Assembly (NCBI GenBank): GCA_044870245.1
Contig: JBIOYR010000154.1
Coordinates: 1 to 16,346 of the forward strand
DNA from: DATAFF01 sp044870245
GTDB taxonomy: Bacteria; Pseudomonadota; Alphaproteobacteria; Rhizobiales; Aestuariivirgaceae
Reading direction: 5' to 3'
DNA: 16,346 bases
Shown: piece after piece, positions 7,481 to 14,236 of the stretch
How the letters are laid out: the number at the start of each line of letters is the position of its first letter
Position numbering within the stretch: position 1 is the stretch's first letter
The notes under the pieces: generated by a model
Databases searched by the model: none
What the model saw: only the letters and a program-made list of their open reading frames with translations
What the model was told of the DNA's origin: nothing
Made by a program: the position numbers and the translations under genes

Positions 7481-8608
7481 ATGCGCCTGAAGGGAGCGAT
7501 CCTCATCCTTGCGGCGAGCCTCGCTGCAGGCGGTGCGGCGGCGCAGGGCCGCCCGCCAGGGATCACCACGCCGCAGGTGCTCGCACCCTACGACGCCGAT
7601 GCACCGGCCTGCCGCAAGCCGCCGCGGCTCAAGAAGATCCTGACTTTCGCGCAGGACAATCAGCGACAGTTCATGGAGGGGGTGAGCCACGGCCTCAAAA
7701 TGGCGGCCAGGGATCGCGGGCTCGCCTATCAGGTCGCGCTCGCCGACAATGATGCAGCCAAACAGGTCGGGCAGGTCCGGCAGATGCGCCATGCCAGGGT
7801 CGGGGCGGTGGTCGCCTCGCCGGTCGATCCGCCGTCGCTCAAGACGAGCCTCCAGGAGTTGATCTGGTCCGGCGCCTTTGTCGGCACCGTCGTGCCGCCG
7901 CCCGCCATCACGCTGCTCAACGCCCCGCAATATCTCGCCGGCAAGACGCTTGGCGAGGCGGCCGCCGCCTATATCAGGGACCGCCTCGAAGGCCGCGCCG
8001 AGGTGGTGCTGCTGACCCAGGACAGCATCGAGTTCCTGGCGCCGCGCTTCGCCGCCATTCGCGATCAGCTGAAGGACATGCCGCAGGTCGAGATCGTCGC
8101 CGACATCTCGCCGAGCCCGGTGAGCGAGGAGGGCGGTCGCAACACCATGCGGATCATTCTCGAGGCGCATCCCGAGATCGACGTCGTGCTCGGCGCCGAC
8201 ACGGTGGTGCTGGGGGCGCTCCAGGCGCTGAGGGAGGCCGGCAAGGACCGGCCGGAGCAATATCTCGGCGGGATCGACGGCGAGCCCAAGGCGGTCGCCG
8301 AGATCAAGCGCGGCAACGGTCCCTACAAGGCAAGCGTCGCCCTCTCCTCGCCGGTCTTCGGCTATGCGCTCGGGTCGTTCGCGGCGGACTGGCTTGCCGG
8401 AAAAAGCGTGCCGCAGGCCATGGACATCCTGCCGATCGTGCTGACGAGCGCCAATCTCGCGCATTATGAAACGGACCTCGCCGACCCCGCCGCGGTCTAT
8501 GCCGACCCGATGCGGCGCGCCTCCTATCTCAAGATGTACGGCAACATCTGCTACGACACGCGGGCTGCCTACGTGAACTTTCCGTGGTCGTCGGAGAGAA
8601 AGCAGTGA
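7481..8608 (+). CDS. orphan periplasmic binding protein, sugar-binding type, possible sensor partner
   Basis: The 375-residue product begins with a signal peptide (MRLKGAILILAASLAAGGAAAQ, cleavage near residue 22). It then has a periplasmic-binding-protein fold of the Peripla_BP_4 type: KKILTFAQDNQRQFMEGV opens lobe 1 and PEIDVVLGADTVVLGALQAL is typical of lobe 2. It has no permease or ATPase beside it on this strand; instead it starts 6 bases after the receiver-kinase stop and closes the signalling operon. That position suggests a ligand-detecting subunit for the CHASE3 kinase, by analogy with TorT, an RbsB-like protein that works with the TorS sensor kinase. It might alternatively serve the divergent ABC importer as a second binding protein. 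It is poorly similar to the importer's own binding protein, so recent duplication is unlikely. Its TGA runs into a repeat. Confidence 0.85.
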   Translation: MRLKGAILILAASLAAGGAAAQGRPPGITTPQVLAPYDADAPACRKPPRLKKILTFAQDNQRQFMEGVSHGLKMAARDRGLAYQVALADNDAAKQVGQVRQMRHARVGAVVASPVDPPSLKTSLQELIWSGAFVGTVVPPPAITLLNAPQYLAGKTLGEAAAAYIRDRLEGRAEVVLLTQDSIEFLAPRFAAIRDQLKDMPQVEIVADISPSPVSEEGGRNTMRIILEAHPEIDVVLGADTVVLGALQALREAGKDRPEQYLGGIDGEPKAVAEIKRGNGPYKASVALSSPVFGYALGSFAADWLAGKSVPQAMDILPIVLTSANLAHYETDLADPAAVYADPMRRASYLKMYGNICYDTRAAYVNFPWSSERKQ

Positions 8609-8622
8609 CAGCAGGCAGCAGG
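8606..8622 (+). repeat. heptad-type repeat after the orphan binding-protein gene (locus c)
   Basis: The stop TGA (8606-8608) is followed directly by CAGCAGGCAGCAGG, matching the GGCAGCAGGCAGCAGG arm of locus a. Only one orientation is clear here, unlike the other loci. It marks the left side of the less GC-rich cyclase region. Confidence 0.5.
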
Positions 8623-8635
8623 GTCTGGACCCTTT
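8620..8635 (+). terminator. possible short Rho-independent terminator of the signalling operon
   Basis: AGGGT (8620-8624), loop CTGG, ACCCT (8629-8633), then two more Ts before AG. The stem is only five base pairs and the T run is short, so the call is weak. The position, 12 bases after the last stop codon of the five-gene operon, is right. The remaining spacer to 8757 holds a small hairpin (CCCGA/TCGGG, 8727-8739) and a TTGACC at 8703-8708, but no convincing promoter pair. Confidence 0.3.
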
Positions 8636-8757
8636 AGCTCGCACGGATGCGCACCGCCCTCTTGCTCACCTCTCCCCCGTCTCGTGCTCCTTTTATCTGA
8701 AGTTGACCGGTCTTATCATGGCAATGCCCGAATGTCGGGTGCTGATGCGGTGGTGCC

Positions 8758-10506
8758 ATGGAACGGAAACTCGCCGTCATCCTTGCCGCCGACGTCGCCG
8801 GCTATAGCCGCCTGATGGCCGAGGATGAGGAGGCAACGCTCGCCACGCTGCGTGCTTGGCGAGTCATCACTGACGAATTGATCTGTAATAACGGGGGGCG
8901 AGTGTTTGGAGGTGCTGGCGACAGCCTTGTTGCAGAGTTTCCGAGCGTGTTGAGGGCGACCTGCTGTGCCGTTGAGATCCAGCGGACGCTCGGTGATCGC
9001 AACCAAGCATTCCCGGAAAGCCGGCGCATGCACTTTCGCATCGGTATCAATCTCGGCGATCTTATCGTCGCGGTCGACGATTTGTTTGGTGACGGCGTCA
9101 ACATCGCCGCAAGGCTATCGACGATCGCCCGGCCCGGCGGCGTGTGCATCTCCGGCAGTGTCTATGACCAGATCGAGGGCAAGGGTGATTTCGCCATTGA
9201 TGAGCTTGGTGAGCAGTCCCTCAAGAACATTCCCAAACCCGTACGCGTCTACCGCTTGCAAATCCAATCAAGGAACGTGAGCATCGGTGCGATTGAACCC
9301 GCGCAGCCTGATAGGCCCTCGATCGTGGTATTTCCTTTCGCAAATCTGAGCGGTGATCCGGAACAGGCATATTTCAGTGACGGTATCACCGATGACATCA
9401 TCACCGACCTCTCCAAGATTTCCGGCCTGTTCGTGATCGCCCGCAATTCGGCATTCGCTTACAAGGATAAACCGATCCAGCTCCAGGAAGTCACTCGGAC
9501 GCTGGGAGTACGTTACGTGCTGCAAGGCAGCGTCCGAAAGGTTGGCAATCGGGTCCGCATCACGACGCAGCTCACTGATGGCATCAGCGGTGGCCATCTT
9601 TGGGCGGAGCGCTACGATCGCGACTTGCTTGATATTTTCGCCGTGCAGGACGAGGTGACCCAGGAGATCGTAGCGGCTCTCGCCATCAATCTCACTGGCA
9701 GCGAAAAGCGGCGGCTGAAACACACGGGGACGGACAACCTGGAAGCCTATGAATACTACGTGCGCGGACGACAGCACGCCTGGAAACACTATAGAGAGGC
9801 AAACGAACAAGCGCGACGGATGCTTCAGAAGGCCCTTGAGCTCGACTCGAGCTTCGCAGCAGCGCTCGCGAGTTTGGCCTACACTCACCAGCTCGACTAC
9901 GTGAATCGGTGGTGCGAATCACCCGACAGTTCGCTCATCTCATTGTATGAACTGGCACAGAAGGCAGTCGCGCTGGACCGTGAAGACCCGGATGCCCGTT
10001 TTGTTCTGGGGCTCGCCTATCTTTGGCGCAAGGAACTTGATAATGCGCTCACCGAAGCCCAACGGGCGCTTCGCCTTCACCCCAATTTCGCGAACGCCTA
10101 CGCCCTCCTCGCACTGGCGCTGCACTATGCTGGCCGATCAAAGGAGGCCTTCGAGCCGCTGGCGAGGGGAATGCGACTCGACCCCCATTATACGGACATG
10201 TTCTTGCATATACTCGGCCAAGCCCATTTTGTCCTGGGCCAATATCACGACGCGATCGCCGCTTTGAAACGGCGGATCATTCGCAATCCCAATACGGACG
10301 CCTCGCGCATTCTATTGGCTGCTGCCTATGGGCATGTCGGGTTGTTGGATGAGGCTCGCACTCAATGGGACGAAGCGCACAAAATCAATCCCGACTATTC
10401 TCTCGATCATCGTCGCAAAATCCTACCGTACAAGGATTCAGCGGACTTCGAACGCATCGTCGAGGGCTTGCGCAAGGTCGGTTTGCCGCCGCAGTCGACG
10501 ACCTGA
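8758..10506 (+). CDS. class III adenylate/guanylate cyclase domain - TolB-like - TPR protein
   Basis: The 582-residue protein has three parts. Residues 1-170 are a class III cyclase homology domain with metal-binding D12 (AADVAGYSR) and D55 (AGDSLVAEF), D108 in DDLFGDG, and N115 and R119 (VNIAARL) for the transition state. Residues about 188-310 are a TolB-N/FlgO-like segment (RPSIVVFPFANLSGDPEQAY). Residues about 325-570 are helical TPR-type repeats (for example LRLHPNFANAYALLALALHY). No membrane segment is seen. The Lys normally placed four residues before the second metal Asp is Gly51, so the nucleotide substrate is uncertain. This architecture is common and multicopy in rhizobia. Codon use is less GC-biased than in flanking genes. 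The ATG at 8758 lacks a clear ribosome site, but the cyclase motif begins at once, so little can be missing. Confidence 0.88.
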   Translation: MERKLAVILAADVAGYSRLMAEDEEATLATLRAWRVITDELICNNGGRVFGGAGDSLVAEFPSVLRATCCAVEIQRTLGDRNQAFPESRRMHFRIGINLGDLIVAVDDLFGDGVNIAARLSTIARPGGVCISGSVYDQIEGKGDFAIDELGEQSLKNIPKPVRVYRLQIQSRNVSIGAIEPAQPDRPSIVVFPFANLSGDPEQAYFSDGITDDIITDLSKISGLFVIARNSAFAYKDKPIQLQEVTRTLGVRYVLQGSVRKVGNRVRITTQLTDGISGGHLWAERYDRDLLDIFAVQDEVTQEIVAALAINLTGSEKRRLKHTGTDNLEAYEYYVRGRQHAWKHYREANEQARRMLQKALELDSSFAAALASLAYTHQLDYVNRWCESPDSSLISLYELAQKAVALDREDPDARFVLGLAYLWRKELDNALTEAQRALRLHPNFANAYALLALALHYAGRSKEAFEPLARGMRLDPHYTDMFLHILGQAHFVLGQYHDAIAALKRRIIRNPNTDASRILLAAAYGHVGLLDEARTQWDEAHKINPDYSLDHRRKILPYKDSADFERIVEGLRKVGLPPQSTT

Positions 10507-10521
10507 CCAATTGGCGGCCCT

Positions 10522-10526
10522 AGGAG
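10522..10526 (+). promoter_or_regulatory. ribosome binding site of the exported NTF2-like gene
   Basis: AGGAG at 10522-10526 lies eight bases before ATG 10535. The open frame extends further upstream into the cyclase gene, but this site and the signal peptide that follows fix the start here. GTG 10532, at five bases spacing, is the only close alternative. Confidence 0.6.
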
Positions 10527-10534
10527 AACAAGTG

Positions 10535-11017
10535 ATGGTCAAAAGATCGGCATTGACCCCAGCCTCGTTATTAGTCGCGGGTGCGGTGATGCTGTTGCTG
10601 GCTGGCGATTCACGTCGCCAGAACGCACAAGCGCAAGATGTTGCTGCCGCCATAAACGAGATTTGGAACCGATACTCGTCATTCTACAGTTCGGGAGACA
10701 TAGACGGTTGGATGTCCCTATGGACCGACGACGGAATTCAGATGCCCCCGGGTTCCCCGCCTGTCCTCGGAAAGGAGGAAATTCGAAAGAGGAACAAGGC
10801 AGTTTTGCTTCTCTTTACCTTTGATCTGAGCATCACCAATGACGAAATTGGCGCGGCGGGTGAATGGGCCTTCGCTCGGGGAACTTACAACGCGACACTG
10901 ACCGCGAAGGAAAGTGGAAAACGAACCCGTGTTGACGGGAAATACCTGACAATCTTTAAACGACAAAGTGACGGATCTTGGAAAATTCACCGCGACATTT
11001 TCAACTCCAATAATTGA
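10535..11017 (+). CDS. exported NTF2/SnoaL-like (DUF4440-type) protein of unknown function
   Basis: The 160-residue product has a signal peptide: basic start MVKR, hydrophobic core at about 11-23 (SLLVAGAVMLLLA), likely cleavage after AQAQ near residue 34. The rest looks like a small cone-shaped NTF2/SnoaL-like domain: INEIWNRYSSFYSSGDIDGW, then LWTDDGIQMPPG, and an ending KYLTIFKRQSDGSWKIHRD typical of the DUF4440 group. Members include enzymes and plain ligand binders, so no activity can be assigned. It starts 28 bases after the cyclase stop and is probably in the same transcript. It shares that gene's relaxed base composition, including many A/T-ending codons, unlike the genes on either side. 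Confidence 0.75.
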   Translation: MVKRSALTPASLLVAGAVMLLLAGDSRRQNAQAQDVAAAINEIWNRYSSFYSSGDIDGWMSLWTDDGIQMPPGSPPVLGKEEIRKRNKAVLLLFTFDLSITNDEIGAAGEWAFARGTYNATLTAKESGKRTRVDGKYLTIFKRQSDGSWKIHRDIFNSNN

Positions 11018-11033
11018 TAAAGCGTCCGGGCCC

Positions 11034-11090
11034 TAGGCATTAAGTGAAGGGCTCCGTTACTCCCTATTTGCCTGATGCCTACTGCCTCAC
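11034..11090. repeat. heptad-type inverted repeat between convergent genes (locus d)
   Basis: TAGGCAT (11034-11040) is exactly complementary to ATGCCTA (11075-11081). The right arm continues as TGCCTACTGCCTCAC to 11090, abutting the acdS stop (11091-11093). Read on the minus strand it starts GTGAGGCAGTAGGCATCAGG, close to locus b. It lies between the NTF2-like gene and acdS and could serve both as a transcript end. It also marks the right side of the less GC-rich pair. Confidence 0.65.
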
Positions 11091-12104
11091 CTACCCATTC
11101 CGGAACGCATAGGCATAGCCGTTGATCGCCGGCGCGCCGCCGAGATGGGCATAGAGAATGCGCGAGCCATCGGGGAAGTAGCCCTTCCTCACCAGATCGA
11201 TCATGCCCTGCATCGATTTTCCCTCATAGACCGGATCGGTGATCATCCCTTCGAGCCGGGCTGCGAGCCGCATCGCCTGCTTGGTCTCCTCCGAGGGCAC
11301 GCCATAGAGCGGATAGGCATAGTCCTCGTTGAGCACGATGTCCTCCGCGGTGATCTCGCGGCCGAGCTCGACGAGCCGTGCCGTATCCTGAGCGATCTGC
11401 AGGACCTGCGCCCTGGTCTTGTCCGGCGTCGCCGAGGCATCGATGCCGATCACCTTGTCGGCCCGTCCGTCCTTTCCAAAGCCCACCACCATGCCGGCAT
11501 GGGTCGACCCCGTCACCGTGCACACCACGACATGGTCGAAGCTGAAGCCGAGCGCCTTCTCCTGGGCGCGCACCTCCTCGGCGAAACCGACATAGCCGAG
11601 CCCGCCGAATTTGTGCACCGACGCGCCGGCCGGAATCGCATAGGGCTTGCCGCCCTTCGCCTTGACATCCTCGAGCGCTTCCTCCCAGCTCCGGCGGATG
11701 CCGATGTCGAAGCCCTCCTCGACGAGCTGCACATCGGCGCCCATCAGCCGGCTGAGCAGGATGTTGCCGACCCGGTCATAGACCGCGTCCTCATGCGGCA
11801 CCCAGCTTTCCTGCACCAGCCGGCACTTCATGCCGAGCTTCGCCGCGACCGCCGCGACCATGCGGGTGTGGTTGGACTGGACGCCGCCGATCGACACCAG
11901 CGTGTCGGCATTGGAAGCGATGGCATCCGGAATGATGTATTCGAGCTTCCTGAGCTTGTTGCCGCCAAAGGCGAGCCCGGAATTGCAGTCTTCGCGCTTG
12001 GCATGGATCTCGACCTTGCCGCCGAGATGCGCGCTCAACCGCGCCAGCTTCTCGATCGGGGTGGGGCCGAAGGTGAGGGGGTAGCGATCGAATTTCTCGA
12101 GCAT
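11091..12104 (-). CDS. acdS: 1-aminocyclopropane-1-carboxylate (ACC) deaminase
   Basis: This 337-residue PLP enzyme cleaves ACC, the plant ethylene precursor, to ammonia and 2-oxobutyrate in the cytoplasm. It matches AcdS along its whole length, one residue shorter at the start than the Pseudomonas enzyme. The Schiff-base Lys is K50 (FGGNK), Ser of GGVQSNH is S77, and the active-site tyrosines are Y267 and Y293. The pair that separates true ACC deaminase from D-cysteine desulfhydrase, Glu and Leu (295 and 322 in Pseudomonas numbering), is kept as E294 (VYEGKS) and L321 (YAHLGG). A GGAGGA ribosome site lies three bases before the ATG. No AcdR (Lrp-type) regulator adjoins it. It lies downstream of the methyltransferase/esterase gene on the same strand, separated by a heptad-repeat block. 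Activity is expected. Confidence 0.96.
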   Translation of the reverse strand: MLEKFDRYPLTFGPTPIEKLARLSAHLGGKVEIHAKREDCNSGLAFGGNKLRKLEYIIPDAIASNADTLVSIGGVQSNHTRMVAAVAAKLGMKCRLVQESWVPHEDAVYDRVGNILLSRLMGADVQLVEEGFDIGIRRSWEEALEDVKAKGGKPYAIPAGASVHKFGGLGYVGFAEEVRAQEKALGFSFDHVVVCTVTGSTHAGMVVGFGKDGRADKVIGIDASATPDKTRAQVLQIAQDTARLVELGREITAEDIVLNEDYAYPLYGVPSEETKQAMRLAARLEGMITDPVYEGKSMQGMIDLVRKGYFPDGSRILYAHLGGAPAINGYAYAFRNG

Positions 12105-12107
12105 GGC

Positions 12108-12113
12108 TCCTCC
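12108..12113 (-). promoter_or_regulatory. ribosome binding site of acdS
   Basis: GGAGGA on the minus strand lies only three bases before the acdS ATG. It is a strong match with tight spacing. The repeat arm begins immediately upstream (from 12115), so an RNA hairpin formed by the repeat would abut this site. Confidence 0.6.
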
Positions 12114-12114
12114 G

Positions 12115-12164
12115 AGGCAGCAGCAGGCATCCCCACTGCCTACTGCCTACTGCCTACTGCCTAC
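12115..12164. repeat. tandem heptads ACTGCCT x4 with an inverted partner, upstream of acdS (locus e)
   Basis: Four perfect copies of ACTGCCT occupy 12135-12162, followed by AC. AGGCAGCAGCAGGCA at 12115-12129 is the inverted partner (AGGCAG pairs with CTGCCT in any unit). This is the cleanest copy of the dispersed family. It fills the gap between the esterase fusion and acdS, and it supplies the TAG stop (12161-12163) of the esterase in its original reading frame. Confidence 0.8.
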
Positions 12165-14147
12165 AAGCCAAAAGGATAGGTATCCGGCACCGCCCCCGCC
12201 TTCCGGTGCTCGCGCCCGAGCGGCGTCACCGCGGTGGTCTCGTCGAACCACACATAGGCATCGAACTGCTGCGGCAGCGATGCGTCGGAATAGTGGCTCA
12301 TGAGCTCGGTGTCCGGCCGGTAGATGACGCCGATGAAGCGCTCGAGCCTGGCCTCGGTGAGCCGCTGACGCAGCGCCTCGTCGCGGGCAGGATCGAGAAG
12401 AAAGCGGCGGATCCCGGCATCGCTCGTAGCTGTCGCGATGCGACGGCCGCACCCGCTTGATCTCCATCGGTCCGTCCCAGTCGCTGGCGGCGGCAACCGT
12501 GCCGGCATGGGTGCCGAAGCCGATCAGCGCCGTGGCGTCGCCGAAGCGCTCGCGGGCGAGCTGGCCGATATTGAGCTCGCCGCGCACCGCGCCCATCTCG
12601 GTGAAGCGGGCATCGCCGATATGGGAGTTGTGCGCCCACACGATCGCCTTGGCGCCGGCCCCCCTGGCCTCGAGCAGATTGCCGAGCGTCTCGAACATGT
12701 GGCTGTCGCGCAGGTTCCATGACTCCGCGCCGCCATAATACATGATCCGGTAATAGCGCTCCGCCGCCGCGATCAGCCGTGCATTCTGCATCGCATCGAG
12801 AAAGTCGTCGCTGTCCTTCAAGGCATAGTCGAGCTGGCGTTCCAGGAGCGCGCGGCATTGCGCGATCACCGCCTCCTCGCATTTGCGATAGCCTTCGGTG
12901 AGCACCGCCCGCCCATAGGTCGCTGGCTCCCTCTGCCATGGCGTGAGGCAGCCATAGCGCTCGCGCGCCACCTTGGCAGCCGCGGGATCGACCTCGTCGA
13001 GATAGGCGAGCACCGCCGCGATCGACCCCCTCATATTGTAGATGTCGAGCCCATGGAAGCCGGCGCGCCGCTCCGGCTCCGCCACCCCCTCATTATGCGC
13101 CCGCAGCCATTCGATGAACGCCTCGACCTCGACATTGCGCCACATCCAGGTCGGGAACCGCTGGAACGGCGGCTCGCGCGCCTCAGGCGTCGGGCGGTGG
13201 CGGACATGGCGGTCGACCGCCGCCGCATCCGGCCAGTCGGCCTCGACCGCGACGATGGTGAAGCCATGCCGGGCGATCAGGTGCCGGGTGATCGCGGCGC
13301 GCGCCCGGTAGAACTCGGACGTGCCGTGCGATGCCTCGCCGAGCAGGACGACGCGTCGCTCCGCAAACCGGTCGAACAGCCGCGCGAAATCGGGATCCTC
13401 GAATTCGGGCAGCGGCTCGGCGGCGTCGGCGATCATCTCCGGCAGCGTCCGCCCGCGCGTTCGGCCGGGCAGGTGATTGCTCGCCGCGCGCCGCCCGTCC
13501 TCCGTCCATCCCTGCTCGCCGATCAGCGGCACGAACCGGACGCCGCCGAGGTCCTCGCTCTCGAAGGTGAGCTCGTCCTTGCGCACCAGCTTGAGCAGCG
13601 TCTGCGTGCGCTCCGCCGCGCCGACCGGGATCACCAGCCGCCCGCCGATCTCGAGCTGGCGCATCAGCGCGTCCGGAACGTTCGGTCCACCGGCCGCCAC
13701 CAGGATCGCATCATAGGGCTGAGCCTCCGGCCACCCCTTGGTCCCGTCGCCGACATGGATGAAGACATTGCCATAGCCGAGCGCCGCCATCCGCTGCGCC
13801 GCCGCCGCGGCGAGCGATGGATGCCGCTCGATCGCCTGCACCTCGGCGGCGATCTGCCCGAGCACCGCCGCCGCATAGCCCGACCCGGCGCCGATCTCGA
13901 GCACCCGCTCGCCGGGCTTGACCTCGGCGGCTTCGATCATCAGCGCGACGATATAGGGCTGCGAGATCGTCTGGCTTTCGCCGATCGGCAGCGGTCCGTC
14001 CTCATAGGCGAATTCCTCGAAGCCGGGCTCGACGAACATCTCGCGCGGCACCCGCCGCATCGCTTCGAGCACATGCCGGTCGCGCACCCCGCGGCGGGCG
14101 ATCTGAATGTCGACCATGCGGTCGCGAGCGGGAGAAAGATCGAGCAT
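12147..14147 (-). CDS. protein-L-isoaspartate methyltransferase / erythromycin esterase-like fusion, frameshifted near the C-terminus
   Basis: Starting at ATG 14147, residues 1-215 form a protein-L-isoaspartate O-methyltransferase (MVDIQIARRGVRDRHVLEAM; SAM motif LEIGAGSGY, 83-91), which methylates damaged isoaspartyl residues for repair. From about residue 245 an erythromycin-esterase-like domain follows, with the GEASHGTSE motif (E271, H274) and later VWAHNSHIGDAR. The two-domain protein occurs in Hyphomicrobiales; in many hosts the second domain's substrate is unknown and need not be an antibiotic. After E575-R576 (near 12421) the frame switches: the next 90 residues are Arg/Ala-rich and unrelated, while the genuine C-terminus continues in another frame to 12161. 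ATG 14147 has GGAG five bases before it; TTG 14186 would add 13 residues. The methyltransferase is intact, while the esterase has lost its last roughly 85 residues. Confidence 0.8.
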   Translation of the reverse strand: MLDLSPARDRMVDIQIARRGVRDRHVLEAMRRVPREMFVEPGFEEFAYEDGPLPIGESQTISQPYIVALMIEAAEVKPGERVLEIGAGSGYAAAVLGQIAAEVQAIERHPSLAAAAAQRMAALGYGNVFIHVGDGTKGWPEAQPYDAILVAAGGPNVPDALMRQLEIGGRLVIPVGAAERTQTLLKLVRKDELTFESEDLGGVRFVPLIGEQGWTEDGRRAASNHLPGRTRGRTLPEMIADAAEPLPEFEDPDFARLFDRFAERRVVLLGEASHGTSEFYRARAAITRHLIARHGFTIVAVEADWPDAAAVDRHVRHRPTPEAREPPFQRFPTWMWRNVEVEAFIEWLRAHNEGVAEPERRAGFHGLDIYNMRGSIAAVLAYLDEVDPAAAKVARERYGCLTPWQREPATYGRAVLTEGYRKCEEAVIAQCRALLERQLDYALKDSDDFLDAMQNARLIAAAERYYRIMYYGGAESWNLRDSHMFETLGNLLEARGAGAKAIVWAHNSHIGDARFTEMGAVRGELNIGQLARERFGDATALIGFGTHAGTVAAASDWDGPMEIKRVRPSHRDSYERCRDPPLSSRSCPRRGAASAAHRGQARALHRRHLPAGHRAHEPLFRRIAAAAVRCLCVVRRDHRGDAARARAPEGGGGAGYLSFWLVGSRQ
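12161..12421 (-). pseudogene. out-of-frame true C-terminus of the erythromycin esterase-like domain
   Basis: This frame reads DAGIRRFLLDPARDEALRQR, then FIGVIYRPDTELMSHYSDAS, then FDAYVWFDETTAVTPL, ending PDTYPFGL with TAG at 12161-12163. These are the conserved C-terminal motifs of the erythromycin-esterase family, so this stretch was once joined to the upstream gene. The junction lies at about 12419-12425. From memory of homologues, which read about DSYERLCHDAG here, roughly 11 bases are missing; that figure is inference. It could be a real mutation or an assembly error. Confidence 0.75.
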
Positions 14148-14152
14148 CGGCG

Positions 14153-14156
14153 CTCC
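14153..14156 (-). promoter_or_regulatory. ribosome binding site supporting ATG 14147 of the methyltransferase/esterase gene
   Basis: GGAG on the minus strand is five bases before ATG 14147. The competing TTG at 14186 has AGGA seven bases before it, so the longer start is possible. ATG is preferred because the methyltransferase family usually begins just before the MVDIQIARRG segment. Confidence 0.4.
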
Positions 14157-14236
14157 ATTCGCTGTCGCAACGTTGATCCTCTCCAAGAGGTTCCTGGGGT
14201 GGTGGACTGTCGCAATCGGGGCATCTATGAAGGGGT

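Noticed and set aside
6350..8644. Minus-strand open frame of 764 codons opposite the receiver-kinase and binding-protein genes
   Set aside because: Its Arg/His/Leu/Gly-rich, low-complexity translation is the mirror of G/C-ending codons in two well-recognised plus-strand genes. It shows no domain of its own.
8700..8740. Sigma-70-like promoter before the cyclase gene (TTGACC at 8703)
   Set aside because: No acceptable -10 box is found at 16-18 bases, so only the hexamer is noted.
12115..12164. CRISPR array suggested by tandem short repeats
   Set aside because: The repeat unit is seven bases with no spacers and no cas genes; it is a simple tandem heptad.
12147..14147. Functional macrolide resistance gene
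   Set aside because: Only distant esterase-family motifs are present, fused to a repair methyltransferase, and the domain is frameshifted; resistance cannot be claimed.
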